This document shows, piece by piece, positions 7,771 to 18,551 of a stretch of 38,175 bases of DNA. The stretch's first letter is position 1; each line of letters opens with the position of its first letter. A program made the position numbers and the translations under genes. Location: NCBI GenBank assembly GCA_903916085.1, contig CAIWVL010000096.1:1-38175 (forward strand), read 5' to 3'. The notes beneath the pieces are model-generated. The model made no database searches. It was given only the letters and a program-made list of their open reading frames with translations, and was not told the origin of the DNA. Origin of the DNA: an uncultured Spartobacteria bacterium (GTDB taxonomy: Bacteria > Verrucomicrobiota > Verrucomicrobiia > Chthoniobacterales > Chthoniobacteraceae).

Positions 7771-10700
7771 CTACCCCACCCACATGCGCGCATTGCGGAA
7801 AAAGCGCATCCATGGTGAGTCTTCCCCTGCTTGGGAATCCGGTGACCAGCTCATCTGCGCCCTACGAAATACCCGCTCCGGATGCGGCATCAATACCGTC
7901 ACACGCCCGTCCCTAGACGTAAACGACGTCATCCCATTGGGCGACCCATTCGGGTTAAGCGGATACCGCTCCGTAGGCCGGTGCAGATTGTCCACAAAAC
8001 GCGCAGCAACCAGCCCAGAGGCGGAGGCCGCTGTAGCAGCGTTGACGTCCGCAAATTCGGCGTACCCTTCCCCGTGTGCGACAGCCACTGGCAGAACCGA
8101 ACCCGCCATACCCGAGAACAGAATGCTGGGACTCTCCTCGATGCGCAACGACACGTACCGAGCTTCAAAGCGTTCCGACTGATTTTGCACAAACCGAGGC
8201 CAGTGATCGGCACCGTCGATAATGGAGTGCAGGTTGCTCATCATTTGACACCCATTGCAGACCCCCAACGCAAAAGTGTCCTTGCGAGCGAAAAACGCCT
8301 CAAACTGAGCCCGAGCCAACGTGTTAAAGAGGATGCTCTTAGCCCAGCCTTCCCCTGCCCCCAGCACGTCGCCGTAACTGAACCCGCCACACGCCACTAG
8401 CCCGCGGAAGTCCTCCAACCGGGTGCGTCCACTGAGGATGTCGCTCATGTGCACGTCCACCGCACGGAAACCGGCGCGCGTGAAGGCTGCCGCCATTTCC
8501 ACCTGGCCGTTTACCCCCTGCTCGCGCAACACCGCCAGCGGAGCGCATCCTGCAAAATCCGCGCCGAAGGTGATGTCAAAAGTCACCTTAGGGGAAATGC
8601 CGGGGTCAGCAGCATCGAGGCGCGCCTCCATTTCCTGATCTGCGCATGCAGGATTATCCCTAAGCGCAGCGATCCGGTGAGTCACATCGGACCAAACCTT
8701 GCGCAGAGCAAGGATCGGCTCGGCCAAGAGAACAGCCCCTGCCTGAAGAACGCGGAACTCGCCATTTTGAGAAGTGGGATGCCCAATCGAATGGGTTGCA
8801 GAAAGCAGGCCGTGGCGCTCCAACACTTGGTGGATAGCGGGAAGATCCGCCGCACGCACTTGGAGGACCGCACCGAGTTCTTCGCTGAAGAGCGAGGCGA
8901 ACGGATCCACGCCTTCTGGAAGGGAAAGATCCACGCCGAGACGGCCAGCGAAGGCCATTTCCACAGCGCACGCAAAGAGGCCGCCATCCGAACGGTCGTG
9001 GTAAGCGAGGAGTAGCCGAGCAGCGGACAGCTCTTGGACAGCCGTCCAGAACGCCTTCAGATCAGCGGGAGAATCAACGTCGGGCGCTTGGGAGCCGGTT
9101 TGGGAGAAGGTCTGAGCGAGGATGGAACCGCCGAGGCGATTTTTGCCACAGCCCAAATCCAACAACAGCAGGACCGTATTGTCCTCTCTGATAAGCTGCG
9201 GAGTAAGGGTTTTGCGGATGTCCTGACAAGGCGCAAAGGCCGAAACGATGAGGGAGACTGGCGCTGTGAGGCGTTTGGGAGCGCTATCAGGGCTCTCCCA
9301 GACAGTACTCATGCTCATGGAATCTTTCCCCACAGGGATGGCGATCCCGAGCGCTGGGCACAAATCCATGCCCACGGCGTGCACGGCAGCGTACAGGTCG
9401 GCACCGTCGCCCGGGACAGCGGGAGCAGCCATCCAGTTAGCGGAAAGCTTAACCAAACCGAGGTCACCAATCGAGGCGGCAGCTAGGTTTGTAAGCGCCT
9501 CGCCCACAGCCAATCGGGCGGAGGCTGCCGCGCTATTAATGGCTACCGGGGTGCGTTCGCCCATGGACATAGCTTCGCCCGTGTAAACGTCGAAGGCGGC
9601 GGCAGTCACCGCGCAGTCTGCGACGGGCACCTGCCAGGGGCCGACCATCTGGTCACGCGCTACGAGGCCCGTGATCGTCCGGTCGCCAATGGTGATAAGA
9701 AAACTCTTATCGGCGACGGCGGGATGACTGAGGACACGGTGAGCTGCCTCCTTAAGGGTTGCGCCGTCGAGGTTCAGGGGTTGAAGGGGCCGTGCAGAGG
9801 AAATGGTTTGGCGGTGCATCCGAGGCGGTTTGCCTAGAAGCGTTTCCAAAGGCAGATCGATCGGCGTGTTCTCAAAGTGCGAGTCCTCCAACACCAACTG
9901 GCGTTCTTGGGTCGCCTCACCCACTACAGCAAACGGGCAACGTTCCCGTTCGCACAAACGCGCAAACTCCTCCAGCTGGGAAGCCGCCACGGCCAGGACG
10001 TAACGCTCCTGCGCCTCGTTACACCAGATCTCGACCGGGCTCATTCCCGGCTCGGCATTAGGCACTTTACGCAGTTGAAAACGGCCGCCACGCCCAGCGT
10101 CATTGACCAGTTCGGGCAACGCATTGGAAATGCCGCCCGCGCCGACGTCGTGGATGAAAAGAATCGGGTTTGCCTCCCCGCGCGCCCAACAGCGGTCTAT
10201 CACCTCCTGACAACGCCGCTCCATTTCGGCGTTATCGCGCTGAACACTAGCGAAATCGAGGTCTGCATTGCCGGAACCGCTCGCCACTGAGCTGGCAGCG
10301 CCGCCGCCCAACCCGATGAGCATGGCGGGACCACCGAGCACAATGAGGGCGTCGCCTGGGGACACAGAGCCTTTCTCGACGTGCTCCGGTTTGATGTTAC
10401 CAAGGCCGCCGGCAAGCATGATTGGCTTATGATAACCGCGCAACTCAACGCCATTAGCTCCCGGCACCCCAGCTTCATAGGTGCGAAAATAACCAGCCAG
10501 CGCAGGACGCCCGAACTCGTTATTGAAAGCAGCCGCCCCCAGCGGTCCCTCGATCATAATGTCTAGCGCAGAAACAATGCGCTCCGGCTTGCCATTCTCG
10601 TGTTCCCACGGTTGCACTGCCCCTGGGAGGCGCAGATTGGAGACCGAAAAACCAGTCAACCCCGCCTTCGGCTTGGAGCCACGACCGGTGGCACCCTCGT

Positions 10701-11667
10701 CGCGAATTTCTCCACCAGAGCCCGTGGCCGCTCCCGCATAGGGCGAAATGGCCGTGGGATGATTGTGTGTCTCCACTTTACACAGGATGTGGACGTCCTC
10801 CTGATGGGCGGCGTATTCGGAAGTGACTGGATCAGCGTAGAAACGGCCGCCACGGGAACCCTCGAACACAGCGGCATTGTCTTTGTAGGCAGAGAGGATT
10901 CCGGAAGGGCTGATTTTGAAGGTGTTCCGGATCATCTGGAACAGGGACAGATCCTGCGCCTGGCCGTCAATCTCCCAACTGGCGTTGAAGATTTTGTGCC
11001 GGCAATGCTCGGAGTTCGCCTGAGCAAACATCATCAACTCAATGTCATGCGGATTTCGCCCCAAGGCGCGGAAACTAGCGTCGAGGTAGTCAATTTCGTC
11101 CTCAGCCAGAGCCAGGCCGAGTTCGCGATTAGCCGTCTCCAGAGCTGCGCGTCCCAATTCCAAGAGCGGAATTGCCCTAAGCGGAGCGGGCTGTTTGTGC
11201 GTGAAAAGCGACTGCAACGGCGCGTAATCGGCGAAAACCGACTGGGTCATCCGGTCATGGAGACGCGCTTCCAGAGCGCGGTGTTGTTCCTCGGTGAGCG
11301 CTGCGCTGCCAGTGTCCACAGTGTAAGCGATGACGCGTTCGATGCGCTGTACGGAAGACAGGCCGCAAATGTGCGCGATGTCCGTGGCCTTGGAGGACCA
11401 GGGCGAGATCGTCCCCGGACGGGGCGCGACGATTTTCAACACGGGCGCTGCAGAGGAAGCTGACGCAGAAACAGAGCGGCTCGGTCCGTAAGTGAGGAGT
11501 CGTTCCAAAACGCCATGGTGCTCCGGGGAAAGGACATCCTGAGTCTCCACAAGGTGCACGAACACAGCCTCGAGCGCCATCACAGGCAGACCCGCGCCCG
11601 CCAATGTTTGGCGAAGTGTTTCAAGACGAGAAGCTGAAAGAGCCGGGGAACCGCTGAGAATCAACAT
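7771..11667 (-). CDS. purL: Phosphoribosylformylglycinamidine synthase (large single-chain type with glutaminase domain)
   Basis: 1298 aa; '[35 protein letters not shown]', '[12 protein letters not shown]', 'MPHPERVFR'. Confidence 0.98.
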   Translation of the reverse strand: MLILSGSPALSASRLETLRQTLAGAGLPVMALEAVFVHLVETQDVLSPEHHGVLERLLTYGPSRSVSASASSAAPVLKIVAPRPGTISPWSSKATDIAHICGLSSVQRIERVIAYTVDTGSAALTEEQHRALEARLHDRMTQSVFADYAPLQSLFTHKQPAPLRAIPLLELGRAALETANRELGLALAEDEIDYLDASFRALGRNPHDIELMMFAQANSEHCRHKIFNASWEIDGQAQDLSLFQMIRNTFKISPSGILSAYKDNAAVFEGSRGGRFYADPVTSEYAAHQEDVHILCKVETHNHPTAISPYAGAATGSGGEIRDEGATGRGSKPKAGLTGFSVSNLRLPGAVQPWEHENGKPERIVSALDIMIEGPLGAAAFNNEFGRPALAGYFRTYEAGVPGANGVELRGYHKPIMLAGGLGNIKPEHVEKGSVSPGDALIVLGGPAMLIGLGGGAASSVASGSGNADLDFASVQRDNAEMERRCQEVIDRCWARGEANPILFIHDVGAGGISNALPELVNDAGRGGRFQLRKVPNAEPGMSPVEIWCNEAQERYVLAVAASQLEEFARLCERERCPFAVVGEATQERQLVLEDSHFENTPIDLPLETLLGKPPRMHRQTISSARPLQPLNLDGATLKEAAHRVLSHPAVADKSFLITIGDRTITGLVARDQMVGPWQVPVADCAVTAAAFDVYTGEAMSMGERTPVAINSAAASARLAVGEALTNLAAASIGDLGLVKLSANWMAAPAVPGDGADLYAAVHAVGMDLCPALGIAIPVGKDSMSMSTVWESPDSAPKRLTAPVSLIVSAFAPCQDIRKTLTPQLIREDNTVLLLLDLGCGKNRLGGSILAQTFSQTGSQAPDVDSPADLKAFWTAVQELSAARLLLAYHDRSDGGLFACAVEMAFAGRLGVDLSLPEGVDPFASLFSEELGAVLQVRAADLPAIHQVLERHGLLSATHSIGHPTSQNGEFRVLQAGAVLLAEPILALRKVWSDVTHRIAALRDNPACADQEMEARLDAADPGISPKVTFDITFGADFAGCAPLAVLREQGVNGQVEMAAAFTRAGFRAVDVHMSDILSGRTRLEDFRGLVACGGFSYGDVLGAGEGWAKSILFNTLARAQFEAFFARKDTFALGVCNGCQMMSNLHSIIDGADHWPRFVQNQSERFEARYVSLRIEESPSILFSGMAGSVLPVAVAHGEGYAEFADVNAATAASASGLVAARFVDNLHRPTERYPLNPNGSPNGMTSFTSRDGRVTVLMPHPERVFRRAQMSWSPDSQAGEDSPWMRFFRNARMWVG

Positions 11668-11907
11668 GGCAGAGAAAATGGGTGGAAAACTCTACAGTAA
11701 AGAGCTGGAAACGGTTTGGCGAAGAAGAATGGGGCGCGAATACTGCACGAACACATCCTGCTGCAAACCAGCATGTTCTGGCCCTCCGGAACTCTTTACG
11801 CTCGATAGATAAGCGCAACGGTTGACTCAACACTGCCGCAACCATGGCCTTCCTTCTTTTCTTCTGCGGCTCCTCTCAGAAAATGGCAGGCACGAGCCCC
11901 ACCCCAA

Positions 11908-13878
11908 ATGCACCACGCCCCTCCCCTCGCCTTCCCTGCAGACCATCGCCGTCTTGACTCCGAAATCCTTGGGCTGCGTGCACTCTCGCACGAAATTCCC
12001 AACATTGACCGGGCCGTGGCGGAAATCGCCCGCCTTTCGGCTGAGTTGACCCTGCCCATGGGTGCCATCCACGTCATTAGCGACATTCACGGTGAGGACC
12101 GAAAACTCCGCCATGTTATCAATAACGCCTCCGGTACGCTGCGCCCACTCGTAGAACGACTACTCAAAAATAGGCTGCCAGAGGACGAGTTTGAAGAGCT
12201 CCTGACTCTCATCTTTTACCCGGCTGAAGTCGTTAGCCGACTGCATTCTGTTCTCAAAACTCCCGAGTCTCAAAAAGCCTACGCCGAGCGAACTTTGGCG
12301 CATCTTTTTGAGGTGGTGCGCGTTTTGGCGTCACGCCGGAGTTTGGAAAGTGCGCTACGGGTTTTTCCGGCGCAGTACAGGGAGTTGCTGAGCGAGATTT
12401 TGCACGCGCCCTCAGCCGAGCGCGAACAAGGCTATGTCACGGCCATCATTGATGCTCTCGTCCAACACGGACGCGTCCTCCACCTGATTCATCTCACGGG
12501 CCGACTCATCCGCAACCTTGCCATTGACGAACTCATCATCGCAGGGGACTGCTGGGATCGGGGCCCGCGTGGAGACAAAGTAGTCGACTACCTCATGCAG
12601 CAGCCGAATGTCTCGTTCGTTTGGGGCAACCACGACATGGCCTGGCTCGGTGCTTGTCTTGGACACGAGGTGCTGATCTGCCATGTGCTCCGCATTTCAC
12701 TAAGGTACCGGCGGCTGTTGCAGTTGGAGGAAGGCTATGGCATCCCAGTACAACCCCTAGAGCTTCTTTCCCGCAAGGTTTACGGGGATGACCCGGCGAG
12801 CTGCTTTGCGTCTAGCGGCACGGGGATGCGCGAGGCCGTTTCGATTGCGCGCATGCAGAAGGCGGCGGCAATCATGCAGTTCAAACTGGAAGGCCAGATG
12901 ATTGCGCGACATCCCGAATGGGAGATGGATTCCCGGCGCCTCCTGCACCGGATTGGGACCGACGGAACCATTGAATTAGACGGCGTCCGGCACGCGCTCA
13001 AGGACTCGCATTTCCCGACCATCGATCCGCATGACCCCTACAAGCTCAGCGAAGACGAAGTGCAATGCCTTACACGGCTCCGCAGTTCGTTTATGGCGAG
13101 CAAAACGCTGTGGAACCAGATGCGCTGGATGGTTTCCCATGGTGCCATGTACCTGAGACGGGAGGAAAACCTGATCTTTCATGGGTGCATTCCCGTGGCT
13201 GAAAACGGGGATTTCATGCCGATGATGGTCGGCGGCAGGCCGCAAGCAGGACGTGCACTCATGGACGCCATCGAGGGCGTCGTGTACGGCTTGCTTGAAG
13301 AACCACACACGGAGGGACTTGATTTACTCTGGTACCTGTGGAGCGGGCCGCGCTCGCCTCTTTTTGGCAAAGACAAGATCACCACCTTTGAACGCGATCT
13401 GGTGGCCGATACCGCAACGCATCACGAAACCAAAAACCCGTATTTTAACCTCATCCATGAGGCCTGGTTTTGCGAAAAAGTACTGGCGGAGTTTGAGGTA
13501 AATCCCGAGGTCGGCCTAATCGTGAACGGTCACGTCCCAGTGAAGGTCGAAAAGGGCGAGTCGCCTCTGAAACGCTGCGGAAAGGCGATCACCATTGACG
13601 GCGCTTTTTCTGAGGCTTACGGCGACCACGGATACACGCTCGTCATTGGTGCGTCCGGCACGCTCCTCGCGCGGCATCACCACTTTGAGTCGGTGGAAGC
13701 CGCCATTTCCAAGGGGGGCGACATTGTGCCCACCGTCACGATGGTGAGAGAATGGCCTGTGGCAAAACATGTGGCCGACAGCCTACAAGGACAGGAACTG
13801 CGCCGCACTATTGGCTACCTCGAGAGCCTTATCAAAGCATACCGCGCCAACGACATCCCACAACGTGATCTGGACTGA
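11908..13878 (+). CDS. fbp: Class III fructose-1,6-bisphosphatase
   Basis: 'AIHVISDIHGED', 'IAGDCWDRGPRGDKVVDYLMQQPNVSFVWGNHDMAWLG', 'IVNGHVPVK', typical ~650 aa length. Confidence 0.95.
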   Translation: MHHAPPLAFPADHRRLDSEILGLRALSHEIPNIDRAVAEIARLSAELTLPMGAIHVISDIHGEDRKLRHVINNASGTLRPLVERLLKNRLPEDEFEELLTLIFYPAEVVSRLHSVLKTPESQKAYAERTLAHLFEVVRVLASRRSLESALRVFPAQYRELLSEILHAPSAEREQGYVTAIIDALVQHGRVLHLIHLTGRLIRNLAIDELIIAGDCWDRGPRGDKVVDYLMQQPNVSFVWGNHDMAWLGACLGHEVLICHVLRISLRYRRLLQLEEGYGIPVQPLELLSRKVYGDDPASCFASSGTGMREAVSIARMQKAAAIMQFKLEGQMIARHPEWEMDSRRLLHRIGTDGTIELDGVRHALKDSHFPTIDPHDPYKLSEDEVQCLTRLRSSFMASKTLWNQMRWMVSHGAMYLRREENLIFHGCIPVAENGDFMPMMVGGRPQAGRALMDAIEGVVYGLLEEPHTEGLDLLWYLWSGPRSPLFGKDKITTFERDLVADTATHHETKNPYFNLIHEAWFCEKVLAEFEVNPEVGLIVNGHVPVKVEKGESPLKRCGKAITIDGAFSEAYGDHGYTLVIGASGTLLARHHHFESVEAAISKGGDIVPTVTMVREWPVAKHVADSLQGQELRRTIGYLESLIKAYRANDIPQRDLD

Positions 13879-13956
13879 GCCGATGCGGCGCAAACCACGA
13901 CAGAATACCCCTTTGGGCATTTGCTTCGCGCCTACCTCCGCATAGCCTAATTTCCG

Positions 13957-14676
13957 ATGAAATTCCCCCTTCCCCTCCTGATGGCGGCGCTCTCTCTGGG
14001 CTCCGCCTTCGCCGCAGACCAAACTGATCCTGCAGCCTACTACACTCGAAGCGTCTTCTCTGACGACTTCTCCTCCGAAGGTTTCGGGCCGCGTTGGGGG
14101 CACTACAAGAGCGGCAGTATCGTCAAGGACGGGGTGCTCATCGGAATCACGCCCGAGGGGTCAGACCATTCCGGGGTGGACAATGTTCGCATCGATCCGG
14201 AACAAGACGTCGAAGTGTCCGTGAAATTTCGCTACATGAGCGACAAGGCCAAGAGCTTCAACCTCTGGCTTGACGACAAAAACTACAAAGGCTCCCACGC
14301 TGGCCACATCTGCAACGTGACAGTGAGCCCCACGGCAGTGACGGTTGGGGACGCTAAAACGGGCAACTTTCGCAACGACATCTACGCACAGAAAAAGTCG
14401 CCTGAAGGCCTGACCGCTGAACAGAAGGCGCTCTTGGTCACCAAAAACACCAAGTTTACGGTCCATCTTTCGCTCCAAGACTGGCACACGCTCCTCGTAC
14501 GCACCAAGGGCGACGAGATCACTGTCAACATTGATGGCGCGCCAGTGGGCACGTTCAAATCGGAAGGCATCGCGCACGATTCAAAGACGCTCATTAGCCT
14601 CACCACCAACCAAGTGGACGTGCAGTACGACGATTTCAGCATCAAGGCAGGTGGTCTAGCTACGCCCAAGCCGTAA
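13957..14676 (+). CDS. Secreted protein of unknown function (possible ConA-like/DUF1080-like fold)
   Basis: Signal peptide MKFPLPLLMAALSLGSAFAADQ; beta-rich body 'FSDDFSSEGFGPRWGHYKSGS...VSVKFRYM...'. Confidence 0.75.
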   Translation: MKFPLPLLMAALSLGSAFAADQTDPAAYYTRSVFSDDFSSEGFGPRWGHYKSGSIVKDGVLIGITPEGSDHSGVDNVRIDPEQDVEVSVKFRYMSDKAKSFNLWLDDKNYKGSHAGHICNVTVSPTAVTVGDAKTGNFRNDIYAQKKSPEGLTAEQKALLVTKNTKFTVHLSLQDWHTLLVRTKGDEITVNIDGAPVGTFKSEGIAHDSKTLISLTTNQVDVQYDDFSIKAGGLATPKP

Positions 14677-14713
14677 GAGGAACTCCCCCAATCCGTCCCC
14701 AAGCAAACACGCA

Positions 14714-14759
14714 ATAAACCGGACGCCCTCCCTTCTTCCAGAGAGAACGCCCGGTTTAT
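14714..14759. terminator. Hairpin in convergent intergenic space, possible bidirectional terminator
   Basis: ATAAACCGG (14714-14722) and CCGGTTTAT (14751-14759), between the + gene ending at 14676 and the - gene ending at 14798. Confidence 0.5.
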
Positions 14760-14797
14760 GCAAAACGTGCTATACGACCGGCACGGGGCATTAACCC

Positions 14798-15235
14798 CTA
14801 GGCTTTGCCACCAAACGTGACGTAATCATCCAAATCCAACAACTCTGCCCAGGAGCCGATGTCTTCACGCAGAGGCCCGATCTGCTTGTGGAGTTCTTGG
14901 AACCATTCCCGTTGCTCCACCGAGGTCGGCGGGCGGTGTTCATGGTAATTGGACCACTGATCGATTTCCAAATCGGTGTGCTTGTGCGTGGAATGCTCAA
15001 GGACCCAATTGAGGATTTCTCCATCACCTTTGCCTGCCGCGAGCTGCTCACGCAAAGCCAGGGGATCGATACCGGTGAAGGCGAGAAAATGGCCATCCAG
15101 CGGGCAGTTATAGCGAAACTCACCATTTGTTCCGGCGATTTCGGCGCGGCCCTTATCCAACATCCGAGGAAGGATGACGAAGCCACCGAGACGAACCCGC
15201 ATGCTACGAGGAGCGTGGTTTGTGAGATCAGGCAT
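14798..15235 (-). CDS. DUF5069-like protein
   Basis: 'MRVRLGGFVILPRMLDKGRAEIAGTNGEFRYNCPLDGHFLAFTGI'. Confidence 0.75.
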   Translation of the reverse strand: MPDLTNHAPRSMRVRLGGFVILPRMLDKGRAEIAGTNGEFRYNCPLDGHFLAFTGIDPLALREQLAAGKGDGEILNWVLEHSTHKHTDLEIDQWSNYHEHRPPTSVEQREWFQELHKQIGPLREDIGSWAELLDLDDYVTFGGKA

Positions 15236-15283
15236 AAGTAATGAGGTTGATTTACTGAGAAAACAAAAGCAGGTCGGTCGGGC

Positions 15284-15934
15284 TTAGACGTGCTTAACCA
15301 TGTCCGAGTGTGGGAAACGCACTTTAGCCAAATGCGCGTGCTTGTCATCTTCAGCACGGTAGCCAAAGGCGACGGCGCAGATGGAGGCGTACCCTTCTTT
15401 CTCCAATCCTAGAAGCGCGTCGTATTTGGCGGCTTCGATGCCTTCCAACGGGCAAGTGTCGATTTCCATAAGCGCGGCGGCCGTCATGGCCTGCCCCAAG
15501 GCGATGTAGACCTGGCGGGAGGACCAATTGTCCAGCCAGCCCTGCTCAGAGGCGGCCGTGTGAGTGCCCAGAATGAAGCTGCGATAGCCCTCGAGGGATT
15601 CCCGGGTTACAGAGCGCACTTCGGCGATGCGATCGATGAAATGATCGACGTCAGCCACGGAGAGACCCTTACGGTAGGCAAATACGACGTAGTGAGAGCA
15701 GTCCACGGGCTGAGTCTGTCCCCAGGAAATGGCGGGCAGTTGCGCGAGGATCTCAGGGTTACTAATAACGATAAAGCGCCAGGGCTGAAGACCGAAAGAG
15801 GAAGGCGCCAACACCATGGCTTCTTCAAGGGCTTGCCACTGGTCGGCGGGGATTTTCTTAGTGGCATCGAACTTCTTGGTGGCGTAGCGCCACTGGAGGG
15901 CATCGGTGAGAGTTTTGTGCGGGATGGAATGCAT
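15284..15934 (-). CDS. Nitroreductase-family NAD(P)H-dependent oxidoreductase
   Basis: 'ALQWRYATKKFDATKKIPADQW...LAPSSFGLQPWRFIVIS', 'FGYRAEDD'. Confidence 0.93.
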   Translation of the reverse strand: MHSIPHKTLTDALQWRYATKKFDATKKIPADQWQALEEAMVLAPSSFGLQPWRFIVISNPEILAQLPAISWGQTQPVDCSHYVVFAYRKGLSVADVDHFIDRIAEVRSVTRESLEGYRSFILGTHTAASEQGWLDNWSSRQVYIALGQAMTAAALMEIDTCPLEGIEAAKYDALLGLEKEGYASICAVAFGYRAEDDKHAHLAKVRFPHSDMVKHV

Positions 15935-16100
15935 ACGTGCTCAGTTTAAGAGGGGTTAAAGAGAAGCTGGCGAGCCTAAACGAGGGGCGGCAGCTTGGGA
16001 GCGGATGAAGGAACCGGGGAAAAAGGCAGGAATGACCGATGTGCCGCGAAGCGCAAAAATTGCTTTATCGAACAAAATACACACCCGCCAACAACCAGCA

Positions 16101-17453
16101 TTACCCGCAAAACTCCCAACCTTTGCGCAACTCAGGCCGTTTGAGGAGGCGGTTGGCTTCTTCGCTATTCGTGAAACGCTGATTCGCAGTGTCCCATTCT
16201 AAGTCCTTGCCGGGATTTAGCACCGCAATGTTCCCCAGCAACCCGTACCGTGTCAGGGGCACGGCGTACTCGAAGTTTGAACCACACCGGCCGCCCGCAA
16301 GAATCGCTTCCACAAGTTCGATTTGCGGGTTCTTCGCCGTGGCCCGCTCCAAGGTGGGCTTTGGGAGCGCCCGTGCTAGCCATTCGTCGTGCTTTGCGTA
16401 AGGCAAAACGCGGGGCTTGCTGGCATGGTCCCCGATGCAGATCAACTTCCCCTCCTCCCCAATGTACAAAGCGCCCGCCTTCGCCTTCGACCAGTCCTCC
16501 GACTCGTCGAGTTCGGCGGGCCGCTCGGGTTTACGATTGCCATCGTACCACACCAGTTTGACTTCACCGAAAAGGCGCGTTTTGTGGAAAAGAGTGATGG
16601 TTGAAGCCGTCGGGAACGTGGTTTCAGTCAGGTCATCTACTTCAGCTGACACCTTGTAGGGATCGCCGAGTTCACACGCGAAAAACGGGCCGTCCAGAGT
16701 GTGACAGCCCATGTCGCCCATGGCACCGGAGCCGTATTCGCGATGCGCGCGCCACGCAAAAGGGTGCAGTCCGGGTAGGTACGCGCTCTCGGGACATTGC
16801 GCAAGCCAGGCGTCCCAGTTGAGCGAGTCGGGGGCGGTGGCGGCCACCATCGTGTCGCGAGCCTTGCTGCCCTGAGGCCAGATGGGACGGTTCGTCCACA
16901 CATGGATTTCGCGCACGCGTCCGATCACCCCCAACTCGAGGTATTCTTTGAGAAGACGCAGCCCTTCGATGAGATGCCCCTGGTTGCCCATGTTGGTAAT
17001 GACCCCCTTCTCACGAGACACGCTCAGGAGCCGGTTGGCCTCCCACACTCGGTTCACGAGCGGTTTTTGTACGCACACATGTTTTCCATGACGGATAGCC
17101 TCCAGCGCCGCGGGAAAATGGGCGTGATCGGGGGTGGAAATCGTAACGCCATCCAAGGCATCGCCCATGGTCGCGAACATTTCGCGGAAATCCTGGAAGA
17201 GGCGAGCGTTTGGAACCAGGACCTTTGCACGATCCAACTTGATGCGATCCACATCGCACAGAGCGACAATCTCGGCTCCCGCCGACGTGTTTAGAAGGTC
17301 GCTCCGACCCTTTCCATCAACCCCAATGGCACCGAACTGGAGTTTTTTAGGCGCCTGCCCCCGGAGAATGTGTGGGAAAAGTAAGGGAGCACTTGAGATC
17401 GTGGCGGCCTTCAAAAAATCACGGCGGGAGGGAAGCTGGGGCAGGTTCATCAA
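16101..17453 (-). CDS. Gfo/Idh/MocA-family oxidoreductase with TAT-like signal
   Basis: 'SRRDFLKAATISSAPLLFPHILRG' leader; 'FGAIGVDGKGRSD', 'VSTPDHAHFPAALEAIRHGKHVCVQKPL'-type motif. Confidence 0.95.
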   Translation of the reverse strand: MMNLPQLPSRRDFLKAATISSAPLLFPHILRGQAPKKLQFGAIGVDGKGRSDLLNTSAGAEIVALCDVDRIKLDRAKVLVPNARLFQDFREMFATMGDALDGVTISTPDHAHFPAALEAIRHGKHVCVQKPLVNRVWEANRLLSVSREKGVITNMGNQGHLIEGLRLLKEYLELGVIGRVREIHVWTNRPIWPQGSKARDTMVAATAPDSLNWDAWLAQCPESAYLPGLHPFAWRAHREYGSGAMGDMGCHTLDGPFFACELGDPYKVSAEVDDLTETTFPTASTITLFHKTRLFGEVKLVWYDGNRKPERPAELDESEDWSKAKAGALYIGEEGKLICIGDHASKPRVLPYAKHDEWLARALPKPTLERATAKNPQIELVEAILAGGRCGSNFEYAVPLTRYGLLGNIAVLNPGKDLEWDTANQRFTNSEEANRLLKRPELRKGWEFCG

Positions 17454-17599
17454 AATAAAGGGGGGAGAAGCAATCTACACGAGAAGAACCCCTAGTGAGG
17501 GGATTCTCTTTGCCTCTCTTTGGCCTAAATTGCGCCAATCTATGAAGAAACGCACTCAAGCTTTGTGATCGGGGCCAGGTTGCGCTTCGGTAGAGTGCT

Positions 17600-18154
17600 A
17601 TGGCAATCAAAGCCACTATCTATAAAGCCTCAGTGGAGTTGTCGGATTTGGATCGGCAAATCTATCGCAGCGCCAACGCGGTCATCGCGCAGCATCCCTC
17701 CGAGAACAACGAAAGGTTGATGATCCGCGTGCTCGCCTTCGCCCTCAACCTTCCCGGCGACGACGACCACGGACCGCTTGAATTTGCTAAGGACATGTGG
17801 GAACCCGATGAACCCGCTCTCTGGCAAAAGGATCTGACAGGAAAACTACTCCACTGGATTGAAGTGGGGCAACCGGATGAAAAACGCATCATGCGAGTGA
17901 GCGCTCGCTCCGGGAAAGTGAGCGTCTACAGCTTCGGTCCGGCGAATTGGTGGACGGGCATTGCCACCAAAATCACTCGGGCGCGCAACCTCACGGTATG
18001 GCAAGTGCCCCCGGAGCAAAGTGGCGCGCTATCGGCATTGGCGGAGCGCACCATGGAGCTTCAAGTCACGATTCAGGACGGGGCAGTGTACGTGAGCGAC
18101 AACGCCCATTCCGTAGAGGTGACGCCGGTGCGTCTGTTTGGAGAGGAAAACTAA
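17600..18154 (+). CDS. yaeQ: YaeQ-family protein
   Basis: 'MAIKATIYKASVELSDLDRQIYRSANAVIAQHPSENNERLMIRVLAFAL...', 184 aa. Confidence 0.93.
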   Translation: MAIKATIYKASVELSDLDRQIYRSANAVIAQHPSENNERLMIRVLAFALNLPGDDDHGPLEFAKDMWEPDEPALWQKDLTGKLLHWIEVGQPDEKRIMRVSARSGKVSVYSFGPANWWTGIATKITRARNLTVWQVPPEQSGALSALAERTMELQVTIQDGAVYVSDNAHSVEVTPVRLFGEEN

Positions 18155-18237
18155 CGGGGCAATGGGAGGCGCAGAGTAGGCGATCAAGACGTCTTGCCAA
18201 AGGTGTGGGCGCCCTCCACACAAAATTTAGCAACATC

Positions 18238-18334
18238 AAGAGCCGGAGGCTTTTAAGAAATTAGCCGGTGGTTGAGCGCAAGCAATACCACCGGAATACC
18301 GTCTCAGACAGATTGCGCGACGGAGGTGCGCGAG
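18238..18334 (+). repeat. Palindromic dispersed repeat, copy A
   Basis: AAGAGCCGGAGGCttTTAAGAAATTAGCCGGTGGTtgagcg...taCCACCGGAA ... GCGCGACGGAGGTGCGCGAG. Confidence 0.85.
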
Positions 18335-18377
18335 AAACATGGCAAAATAAACGGGATCATGGGACCGCGTTGGCGTG

Positions 18378-18482
18378 CTCGCACACCTACGGCGCGCCCA
18401 TAATTTTCCCGCAGTACCGGTGGTTCCAGTCGCTACGCTCCTATCACCACCGGCTAATCTCTTAAGAGCCTCCGGCTCTTTT
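18378..18482 (-). repeat. Palindromic dispersed repeat, copy B (inverted relative to A)
   Basis: Reverse complement reads AAAAGAGCCGGAGGCTCTTAAGAGATTAGCCGGTGGTGATAGGAGCGTAGCGACTGGAACCACCGGTA...GGCGCGCCGTAGGTGTGCGAG. Confidence 0.85.
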
Positions 18483-18551
18483 ATTTACGACAGCATAAAG
18501 AGTTCAAATTACACCTCAGGCACACCGAACCGGCGTATCCATTTCCCGTTC

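Noticed and set aside
10600-11463. 287-aa plus-strand ORF
   Set aside because: Lies wholly antisense inside purL, whose family match is unambiguous; shadow ORF of GC-rich coding sequence.
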